NCBI GenBank assembly: GCA_032622095.1
Contig: CP136063.1
Location: 93,229,980-93,293,979 of the forward strand
From: Siphonodentalium dalli
Lineage: Eukaryota > Mollusca > Scaphopoda > Gadilida > Siphonodentaliidae
DNA length: 64,000 nucleotides
Direction of reading: 5' to 3'
Below, piece after piece: positions 13,501-25,500 of the stretch; position 1 is the stretch's first letter, and every line of letters starts with the position of its first letter. The notes below the pieces were generated by a model. The model saw only the letters and a list, made by a program, of their open reading frames with translations, did not search any database and was not told the DNA's origin. A program made the translations under genes and the position numbers.

Positions 13501-16500
13501 TGCAATTAATTGCACTTAAGCGTAATTATTTGCAATTTAATAAGCTTAAGCGCAATTCATGGTTATATAATATATATAACTAAACACACCTGGTAGATAC
13601 ATAGGTTTATCCATAACTGAGTCTCAACCTTAACCTATTGCCATATCACCTCTTGTTTTCATTGACATGATCACTGTGTTGACTCATTTAGTCAAGTGTA
13701 TTTATGAGAACAAAATGTGCAAACCTCAAACTAATTGAAACACAATGTTTCTTAGCAGGAAAAAGTCTATTAACCAATTATAAACAACATACTAAAAATA
13801 AAAAAGGATCATGAAAGGCGAAATTGATAAATTTTGGTCAAATACTCAATTTATGGCTTTTCAAGAATGTTTATAAAAAACTCCACTTCACCTGATTCCA
13901 TTCTGTAGAATACACAATTCTGATTACAGAACAGAAAACATTTTCCAGATACGTTGACTATTTTTCGAGTTATGTGAGGCCAAATTCACATTTAATAATT
14001 AATTGCGCTTAATGCAATTGATTGACTTTAAGCGCAATTGATTGCACATGTATGGGAGGCCAAATTAAATGCGCTTAAGTGCAAATAATTTCGCTTAAAT
14101 GCAATGAATTGCGCTTAAGCGCAAATACCACATATTGTGCTTAAGCAAATAGGCCATTTATGCTTAAGCATAATGAATTGTGCTTAAGCGCAATGAATTG
14201 CACTTAAGTGATTTAATTGCTAATAAGTGTAATTGTATCTACTATCTAACCTACCCATAAACTATTAATTGGCATAACCTGGTGTATCACCTAGCAACAC
14301 AAGAGGAGCATGGGGCAAATTTTAACCTGTTTTAATTAGCCTTGTACAGTCAACTGTGAGTATGTGTACAACAATCAAAGATAATCCCTAATTTTATATT
14401 ATTAGCATTGCTATATCCAACAAAATGATGTCTCCTTCCTGGGACTCTAATTTTTTTGTTATAACTTTTGTTTAAGTATGTTTGCACATATTTGGGCCAT
14501 TAATACGGTCATATACATGTAGCATGAGTGTGGTGTCACTGCATGAGGGCTTGTTTACCTCATATGGTGTACTTATTGACTTAAATCAGGGGGGAAAAGC
14601 CTATTTTCATATTTATCAGCATCCCTGTCCCAAAAATTGGTGTTTCATTCCTGGAGCTTTGGTGTCTCACTCCTCGAGCACTGGTATTTTTTATTAAATT
14701 GGCATCTCTTGCACAGACCTATAGTATGTCCAATTATTGTCCATGGTCATATAGCGCGAATGTGATGTCACTAATGACTTTTGCTGAAGCACAAATAAGA
14801 AAGAAAATATCAAATACTTCATGTCAGCTCGATTAAAATTCATTAAATGTATTATGAATTTATGCATAGAATAAAAAACTAAATAAACTATTAAAATAAA
14901 AAGCAAATAAAAATAGCTTCATAAAATTCTGCTGTGTCAGTGTGTGGTCACTGGTGTGGTGAGCCATATTAATATACTAAAGTCTACATCTTTAATTTTT
15001 CATCGTTTAAATATTAATCTCAAGCACAAACTTGCATTTAGTTATATGATGTATGTAAATATAGCCAACGCTACATAAAGTTTTGTTTTGTCGATTTCAA
15101 TATTTACACTTTGAATAATTTTGAACCAAGCCCCGTCCTGTGTTAACTTACCTTCAAGTTCGGAAAGCTTCGCAAAATGTGGTCAAATTTCAACATAAAT
15201 TATGCAAAATTGCCCGAAATGACATCTTGCTCGTTATCAGTGATGCGATATTTTGTTGACAATTAGGTACCAAATCCAATTAGTTAAAAGATATGCTCTT
15301 CTGTTCTTTAATTCTCCTGTTTCAATCAATTATTAGCGCACTATTTGAACTTCGAAGCGACGTGCACTCGCTCATGACGTAAGGACTAAGTTAAAAATAG
15401 ATGCAAGATCTATGCGTCACGTGATCACGTCGCCTTAAGCCTCGCATCAAAATCCGCTTACCCTCACCCTTACGCAGTACATGCCGGCGACGTTACGGAG
15501 TAGATTATAGAGTTGGCGCCCTTGCTACTGACTTCCGTTACTAGCTCGTTGCTATATAAACATACCAGCGACGTCGCTTTTGTCGAAAATTGACAGTCAG
15601 TATATTCGCCCTGTATACATGTACTTTCAGAAAATACAAACAACCACACCGTTATATCACACCAATGTCAGTGTCTCGATATCATTTGACCAAATTTCTT
15701 GACATGAAACCGCGACAGACACGGCGTGAAATACATCGCATTGAGTAAACAATTTCCTATTCATTGTTTCAATTCAAATTCAAGTTCGCGGTAAAATCAA
15801 AACCGCAATTTGTAAGTGGTAAACATCTGAAAAAGATATCAGGTACATGCAGAAACTAATTGTTGTGCATATTTATTTCTATTCGAGGTGGCAATTTTTC
15901 ATGTTTATCAGCATTTTTAACGATAAGAGCGATGGTAATTGAGGGACTATATTTTATCTAGCGCATTAAATTTAAAATAAAAAGTCGTGAATTGGCTGAG
16001 TGTTTTCTATGGCCGCACATTTCGTTGATAATTACGAGGCATTTATTTGTCTAAATAATGTTTTTTAAGTTCGAATAGCATTAGAATGGGAAAACAGAGT
16101 GGTGTTTTGTGATTTCGGAAAGGTACACGGCGAATATACTGTGGAAAATACCCGTTAACTAAATTTGCCACAGTATATTTGCCATGTACCTTTCAGAAAT
16201 CACAAAACACCACATTGTTATCCCCTAAACCACCGGCAGGTAGTAAAATTAACTACTGGGTAGTTCGTATTCATCCTTCTACCAAAAGTAGTTAAAATAC
16301 CCCCAAAGGTAGTAAATTTAATTACCTAAAGGTCGTTAATTTATCTACCCATGGCGGTTAATTTAACTACCCAAGGTATTTGAATTTTTAACTACTCACC
16401 AAGTAGTAAAAATAACCTCCCGAGGTAGTGGGATGAATACGAACTACCTAAAGTAGTTAAAGTTTACCACTTTTCGGGTTAATTTAGCAACTTTAAATTT

Positions 16501-19500
16501 AGTGTGTACAACTGTGGAATATAAAACGTGTGAAATTTATAGCATGCAGACAGGGGGGATACAATACAACTGTGGAATGAGAGAGTGGTTGGGTGCGAAG
16601 CGCCCAGGATGGTCGAACAAATCGAGTGGTCTTCTCCTTCACCCCAACTGTGGAATATAAAACGTGTGAACTGTATATAGCAGACGCGCGGATATACAAT
16701 ACAACTGTGGAATATAAAACGTGGGAATTGTATAGTAGAAACGCGGTTACAATACAACTGTGGAATATAAAATGTGTGAAGTGGAAAGCAGAAACCCGAC
16801 TACAATACAACTGTGGAATATAAAATGTGTGAAGTGTATAGCAGACACGCGGAAGCAATACAACTGTTTAATATAACATGTGTGCAGTTATAACAGTAAT
16901 TATATACTGAATGGATTCTCACACTCATGTAATAAAGTATACATTCAAATGGTATATTATTCAGTTGGTGCTGTACAGTTCATACGTTCCACATTACAAC
17001 TGTGGAACGTATGAACTGTACTGCACCAATAGAATAATATACCATTTGAATGTATACTTTATTACATGAGTGTGAGAATCCATTCAGTATATAATTACTG
17101 TTATAACTGCTTCGAGTACTATATACTGTTAGTTCCCCCAGTTAGAGTTTATGGGTCCTCCACGATTATCCGGATTTCCGCCAAGTGACACCCACAAATC
17201 GTTATTCCGATAGTATCATGTACGTACTACTATGTATAGTGAGATGACACACAGACACCTGTACATGCATGTGGACAATATATAGACAAGGATGTCTAAC
17301 AGAAATTTCGCAAGGTGCATGATTGTTGCACATGCAGTCACATTATTAATATGTGCATGTACATGGAGGTATATAAATGTACTAACTTCCGAGTGCGTGC
17401 GCACCAGCTCCCACAATCCAATGCGCGACGTTGAATATCGGTCTCTTCTTGTCTTTTGGTCCTGGTCTGCACATAGCCATGAATGGCTGCAACAAGAACG
17501 GGCATTAGTAAGTAATTATTATATAATAGTGCCTAAAAGCATATACATACAGAGATACACACAACAGGCTGTGTGTAAGGTATGTGCTTTTAGGCACTGA
17601 TATATAATATTTACTTACTTCTGTGAATAAAACCGCTAAGTTAGTAACTTATCTGAAGCTATCTCTACTGGAATAATGTAGCAATTAACTTTTCAAGATT
17701 GTCGAAAATTCCAACCACATCAACTATGCCATTTCAGAGAACGCAACGTCTGAACTACACACAAATGTAATGTTTACTACTTTATTCGGGGCGATTTCTT
17801 GGAAATAAATATTATGCTCATTATACAGCAATAATTTCGCCAATAATCCCACCAAGTAACCGTAACTGCATGGGAAAAACACAAGTGTTAACTAAATTAT
17901 ATATCGGTTAATACAATCATGTAGAGTTATGCAAAAATGTTCCCGGTGTAAACGCATATTTAAAACGGTCAGATCAAGTCAGATCAACACATATTGCCGA
18001 ACACCGGGTGGTAATTACGTTCCCGGTGTAAACTTACACATTTATAAGAGTCAGACCAACACATATTTTGCCGAACACCGGGTGGTATTAACGTTCCCGA
18101 TGTAAACTTACATTTATAAGAGTCAGACCAACACATATCGTGCCGAAAACCGGGTGATATTTCTTGACTATGCTGTCGGATTTTATCTGAAATAAAATGA
18201 GTATTGCGATGACATTATATTGGCATACACAACGGTGGCCGCTTCCATAAAAACATAGTAATTACATGATATTGATATACAGTTGCTGTGTTTGTGTGTT
18301 GTATTTAGCTGCAAAATGTTACACACTCATTTGATATGGTACCACTATAATATCGCAAGTCACGAAACAGTGAATCGTCAAAACAGCAACACAGCATCTA
18401 ACTGGAAACAGTTTTAGCCAGACTAAAACATCTTACGTCAGATCATTATTACTTCCATTGGCCCATTCTTACTTACATCGACCCATTCTTATATTTACAT
18501 CGCTCATGATTATTTACATCGGCCGATTCTTATTTGCATCGGCAAATTCGTATATACATCGGTCCATTCTTACTTACATCGGCTGAGTATTACTTACATC
18601 GGCCCATTCTTACTTATGTCGGCCCATTGTTGCTTACATCGGCCCAATCTTATTTACATACGCCCATTCTTACATACATCGGCCGATTCTTGCTTACATC
18701 ATCGGTCCAATCTTACTTACATCGGTCATTCTTACTTACATCGGCCATGTATTACTTACATCGGTCCATTCTTACTTACATCGGCCCAGTATTACTTACA
18801 TCGGTCCATTCTTACTTACATCGGTCCAATCTTACTTACATCGGTCCAATCTTACTAACATCGGCCCATTCTTACTTACATCGGCCCAGTATTACTTACA
18901 TCAACCCATTATTACTTACATCGGCCCATTCTTGTTCCTTGACGAATATGAGGATGAATCCAGCGCAGCTGCATAGAAACACCAACACCATGCACAATCT
19001 GTGAATCTGTGGATAGATGTAACTCGGTGTCGTGGATAGTGGATAGATGTAACACGGTGTCATGGACACTGGATAGATGGAACATGGTGTCGTGGACAGT
19101 GGATAGATGTAACACGGTGTCGTGGACAGTGGGTAGATGTAACACGGTGTCATGGACACTGGATAGATGGAACAGGGTGTCGTGGACAGTGGATTGATGG
19201 AACAGGGTGTCGTGGACAGTGGATAGAGGTAACACGGTGTCGCGGACACTTGATAGATGTAACACGGTGTCGTGGACAGTGGATAGATGTAACACGGTGT
19301 CGCGGACAGTGGATAGATATAACACGGTGTCGTGGACAGTGGATAGATGTAACACGGTGTCGTGGACAGTGGATAGATGTAACACGGTGTCGTGGACAGT
19401 GGATGGATGTAACACGGTGTCGCGGACAGTGGATAGATGTAACACGGCGTCGCGGACACTTATTAGATGTACCACGGTGTCGCGGACACTTGATAGATGT

Positions 19501-22500
19501 AACACGGTGTCGTGGACTGGTTGGATGTAACACGGTGTCGTGGACAGTGGATAGATGTAACACGGTGTCGGGGACAGTGGATAGATGTAACACGGTGTCG
19601 CGGACACTTGATAGATGTAACACGGTGTCGTGGACTGGTTGGATGTAACACGGTGTCGTGGACAGTGGATAGATGTAACACGGTGTCGTGGACAGTGGAT
19701 AGATGTAACACGGTGTCGCGGACACTTGATAGATGTAACACGGTGTCGTGGACTGGTTGGATGTAACACGGTGTCGTGGACAGTGGATAGATGTAACATG
19801 GTGTCGTGGACAGTGGATAGATGTAACACGGTGTCGTGGACAGTGGATAGATGTAACACGGTGTCGTGGACAGTGGATAGATGTAACACGGTGTCGTGGA
19901 CAGTGGATAGATGGAACAGGGTGTCGTGGACAGTGGATAGATGGAACAGGGTGTCGTGGACAGTGGATAGTTGACACCTTTCGGATACTGAACTACTAAT
20001 GATAAGAATTGCGAATAGGGTACTACGTCATTAGAAAAAGGGTTTTTCCTATCAGTTGTAAACGACCTTTGCATGCAATTATCGATTCTACCAGACTATG
20101 ACCTGATAACAACATAATTAAGTATAAAATAATAATGAAAACATAACTATATCACCTAATACTGTTCATGGCAGGAACTTTAAACGGCACTATTTTCTCA
20201 TAATTGTACTTGTATATATATAGTTTTCAATTCTGCAAAAAGGATTTTTGACGATTAGCTAACATGTATGGTGCTCGTGTTTCATATTAGTATAACAATT
20301 CATTGTGCGAGAGGTGTCACTAATGTAATAGTGTCCACTATTGCACCAATGCATGTAATGCATGTAAACCCACTTAAACCCAGCTCCTTTGTTTTATCTC
20401 GACTTTATATTTCTCCGAACGGGCATTTTATACTATGTTTTATACCAGAAGTCGACATTCGTGTTCAAGAACAGTCATGTCTCCCAATGTATGCACAAAG
20501 AACTCCCACGTGGACCTCTATTCGAGAAATAGTTCATTTCTAACACCCGCCCACAATAAGAGAATCTACATAGCCCTTATAAACCGCACGTAATACAACT
20601 CCATGTCAGAAAAGCTAGCATGTTAATTTACTTACCATGCAGTTGTATATATCATATTCAAACATAACACGTCATAAATTTAGAGATACTTTTCTTCTGC
20701 GCCGAACGATATTACTTTGATAATTCGCGTGTCAAAATTATCCTAAAATGCATTCGTGTCCAAAATACAGATAATTGCGTCGACAGTATATATAGTACAT
20801 ATATGTACTACGTTTTATTTACAGAGAGAACAAATATTTAATTATATGTTTGCGTATATCGAAGTTTAATTTCGAACAAATCTGACATAATGGAGCAGAT
20901 ACAATTAAGCTCTGCATAATGTTATCGTCGCGTGTCTCCTTATTTGCAAACTATATATATAAATTACATGTAGATTATTATATCGGTAACATTCGCGTTA
21001 TGTTCGTATAGGTCGTGAACACTTATTTCTTACGCACTCACATATACAGGAACTGAACCTATATTTGGCCATAACTGCGTATACATACTCGATGGTATAA
21101 CATATAGCCACAGCGGTAGCGTATATACATTATAATGGTCTTCGTAGTGTTTATTGGCAGGGAGCAATCTAAAGAAACTTTAAGTATAATACGAGTGTTA
21201 TTGCACGTAATGTGTATGTATGCATGTGTTAAATTCTGAATTATGTGTTATCTTTTCGACGACATCCGTTGAAGAGCCGGTCTATACTTCCAGAAACCGC
21301 ATTTTATCTCACAATTCAATACTTGATGCGCATTACGAATATACGTGAAAATAACTGTAACATTCTAAAATAGGATCTTTGTATCGCATTGGATTTACCT
21401 TTTAATCACAACATTTAATTTTAGACGCGTTTTCGGTGATCGGGGATATTTTAGATGCGTTTTCGGCGATTGTGGATATAAAATTTTGCGGAATGGTGAG
21501 TAGATACGTACCTGGAACCACACATGTAAATCTGCCACCTTCGTTTTCGGCCATTGTAATTTGTACCAGGTGGCGCACACAATTCCGATTGTAGCTAAAC
21601 AAATCCATGCAGATATCATCAAACACGCTGTAAATATATCATAATGTATATATATATGAGGCGTTGGTTCGTTACGATTGAATGTATGTGCGCGAACAAA
21701 ATTACAGTTGCGAGTGTAGATAAAGTTACCATTCTTGGTGAGATGTCATCTGCTATCAGAGTACCAGCTATGTTGATACAAACAGCAATGTGATGAACAA
21801 CACATTGGTTTTGAGGCGATCAGTTTGGTTTATGTCAAATCCGTTTTGGTTTTGAATCGTCGCTATTTGCGTTTGGGGGAAACCATTCTGGTTTGGATAA
21901 ATCATTTTGGAATTCAACAGTTATTTATAGCATGTTCTTTTCTGTATTCCAATTAATAGTATGGACATACAAGGCATGACAATTTATAACTAGCATAGTT
22001 CGTATTCCGCCGTATATAGGGGAAAGCTGAGACATATGAATCTGCAGCACTCCTTTCCGCAGCTAATACTTTGACATTATTAAATCCATTGTAGTACAAT
22101 ATTTATTTATTTACTGTCTTTCAGTATGTGAATATATAATCCAGTGATAAGACGCATGCAAGCACGATTTTCGGAGACATTTGATAGCTCGCTTGAATTT
22201 GATAAAGTTATTCGAGTTGTAAGTCATCTATCTCATGGAGGCGGAGTACCGATTAGCGGTCTTGAACAGAATTTGTTTAGTTTAATATGGTATTTGACAC
22301 ACGGAAAATTATATATCATATGAAAGTAGATTATGACAGTTTCATGTTCCGCCCTGCCGTAAAATTTGAAAGTGGCGCGTTGTCATGGAAACGGTGTGTA
22401 AACAATGTAGGCAAGTTTTGAGATTAAACCCTTCAAAATAACGTTAAAAACAAATTTAATCAGTTACGGAAGGAACAGACGTTGAAGATAATTTCTTGAT

Positions 22501-25500
22501 GGTATTTTTCCACGATAACTATTTTCCAACTATTCCAGTATTAAATAGGATCCACATATAGGTTATGAGGGTTATATTGCCTTTTTGGGGTGAAAATAAT
22601 GACTTTGAACAAAAATGCGGTAGTAGGGATTACATCACTATTTATGAAGGCGTGGTATGGGTTACAACACACTTGTTATGGAGTCGGGGTAGGGATTACA
22701 TCATTGTTTGTGGAGGCGGGGTAGGGATTACAGCACACTGGTTATGGAAACGAAGTATGGATTACAGCACATTGTTTGTGGAGGCGGGGTAGGGATTACA
22801 GCACACTGGTTATGGAAACGAAGTATGGATTACAGCACATTGTTTGTTGAGGTGGGGTAGGGATTACAGCACACTGTTTATGGAAACGAAGTATGGATTA
22901 CAGCACATTGTTTATGGATGCGGATTATGGATTACATCACACGGTTTATGGATGCGGAGTAGGGATTACATCACACTGGTTATGGAGGCAGATTGTCCAT
23001 GACAACACACTGTTTAAGGAGACGGGTATGGATTACAGCACACTGGTAATGCAGACGGAGTATGGACTACATCTCATTGTTTGTGGAGGCGGAGTATGGG
23101 TTACATCACACTATTTATGGAGACCAAGTATGGATTACAGCACACTGTTTATGGAGACGAAGTATAGATTATAGCACATTGTTTATGGATGCGGATTTTG
23201 GATTGCAGCACACGGTTTATTGATGCGGATTAGGGATTACATCACACTGGTTATGGAGGCAGATTTTCGATGACAACGCACTGCTTAAGGAGGCGGAGTA
23301 GGGATCACAGCACATGGTTTATGGATGCGGAGTACGTATTATATCACACTGCATGGTTATGGAGGCAGATTGTCGATTACATCACACTATTTATGGAGGC
23401 GGAGTATGGATTGTATCACACTAACCATGCGCCTTGACAAGTATTGGTCCCGTTGTGTCCACAGTCCCCGACAGGTCGATCAGTTTAGTAAAGTCGATTC
23501 GTTGGGACGACACGACAGGCGTCAATTCGTGTCTGGATGCCACAGAGGCAGCACGCTTCCGTCGGCCAGACGCTGGAATCGAGAGATAATAATCGTGACC
23601 ATTGGTCGGGGTGGTGGTGATGATAGTGATGACGGCGATTATCATGATGATGATGACGGTAATGATGATTATGATGATGACTATGTTGTTGAAAACTGTG
23701 ATGGTAATGATGGCGATTATGACAATGATGCTGATGGTGGTGATGGTGGTGATGATGGCGACGATGATGTTGATCATATTGCTGATAGTGGTGATGGTGA
23801 TGATGGTAATGGTTATGTTGACGACGTTGTTGACGATTGTGATGATGATGGTGGTGATGATGGCGATGGTGATTGTGATGGTGGTGGGGATGCTGCTGGT
23901 GATGTAGATGATCATTCAAGTGGTGATGATGGTGCTGTTAGTGGTGGGGTGATGATGATGACGATGATGGTGATGATCATAATGATGCGTATGTTGTCGG
24001 TGATGGTGACACTGATGTTCATGGTGGTGATAATGGTTTGTGGTGATGGTGGTGATGATGGTGATGATGGCGATGACGTTGGCGATGGTGGTGGTGATGT
24101 CAATGGCGGTCATGATGATGCAGATGTTGTTGGTGATGGTGATGGTTATGCCGGTGATGATAGTTATGGGGTGACGATGATGATGATCATGATGACGATG
24201 ATGGTGATGATGGCGATGATAATGTTGGTTATGTTGCTGATGGTGATATGGTGATGATGGCGATAGTGATAATGTTGATGGTGCTGGTAATGGTGATGAT
24301 GATGTTGATGATGCTAATGATAAGGACGACGTACTGTGCGATTGTGATGATGATTGTGGTGATGATGGTGATGATGCTGGCGTTGATGATAGTTTTGATG
24401 GCGATAGTGATGATGGTGAGGATGCTGCTGATGGTGTGCATGACCATGCAAGTGATGCTAGTGACGATGATGAGGGTGATGATAATAGCGATGTTGGTGG
24501 AGATGTGCTGATGTGATAATGATAATGGCGGTGATGGCGATGATGATGTTGATTATGTTGATGGTGGTTATGATGATTATGGGGATGATGATGATTTGAT
24601 GATGATGATGATTATTATTATTATGATAACGATGTTGTTGGTGATTTTGATGACTATGATTATGGAGGTAATAATGATTATGATGATGATGATGACGATT
24701 ATGATGGAGGTGGAGATGATGATGGCGATGTTGTTGGTGATTATGATGATGGCGATGATTGTGATGATGGTGCTGATAACGATGGTGGTGACGGTGATGA
24801 CAATGCTGATGTTGTTGTTGGTTTTGGTGATGATGATGACGATTATGACAACGGTGATTAGGATGTTGTTGATGGCCATCATGATCACGTTGTTGGTGAT
24901 GATGATGATGACAATGATGATGATGATGATGCAGTTGTTGTTGGTGGTGATGGTGATGAAGATGACGACGATGACGCCGGTGGTGATGATGTTGTTGGTG
25001 ATGATGATGATGATGATGTTGGTGATAGTTGTAGTGATGATGATGGTGATACAGTTGATGAGAACGGTGATTGTGATGGCGATGATAATGATGATGTCGA
25101 TGTTGTTGGTGATGTTCATGATGGAGGTGATTGTGACGATTATCTTGGTGGTGATGATGATGCACAGGGTTGAAGATGCAGCACTCTTTGGTCGACCAGA
25201 TGCTGGAAATGCGATCAAAGATTAAACTGATTTGATCGATACCTGCCCCCAATCGGCGGTTCTCAGGCGAATATGTTATGGCCGTGCCCGTTGTATACCT
25301 ACTTCCGCTTATCGGTCCACGCGCGAAGAACATGAAGTATTCGTTGTTCAGATCATAAATATCGGATACTCCTTCAACGATCTTCTTCCTCCGGAATGAG
25401 CATCTAATAACACCAGAAGCGTATATGAATGTAGTGTTACTGATACCGGCCGTGTCATTCGGCTAAAATGGAAAAACAATTGCACTAATAATCCAATTGG

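Larger units (their letters stand above)
10396..15463. mobile_element. 5.07-kb non-autonomous DNA element with 47-bp TIRs and 8-bp target duplication
   Basis: Left end ggtaagcggattttgatgcg agrees with the inverted right end for 36 bp without mismatch and about 47 bp with one. TCACCCTT flanks both sides (10388-10395, 15464-15471). Interior has no transposase; it contains nested CTTAAG-rich elements, a duplicated segment of about 750 bp (around 11060-11900 and 14050-14800) and a palindromic MITE. Superfamily not assigned; 8-bp duplications occur in hAT, P and MULE elements among others. Confidence 0.85.

Noticed and set aside
17840-17890. LRLLGGIIGEIIA after tgcag as the helix 3 exon
   Set aside because: Lacks the heme His; the exon at 18112-18186 has HPVFG, good splice sites and correct phases.
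18450-19972. CRISPR-like regular repeats
   Set aside because: Units are contiguous without unique spacers, the DNA is animal, and there are no cas genes. These are minisatellites.
18896-20074. Long open frames (up to about 325 codons) on both strands
   Set aside because: They are produced by a 30-bp repeat period that is a multiple of three; only the 18920-19006 exon has splice sites and homology.
23602-25333. Long Asp-, His-, Met- or Ile-rich open frames
   Set aside because: A trinucleotide-type array leaves several frames open by chance; no domain or start context.
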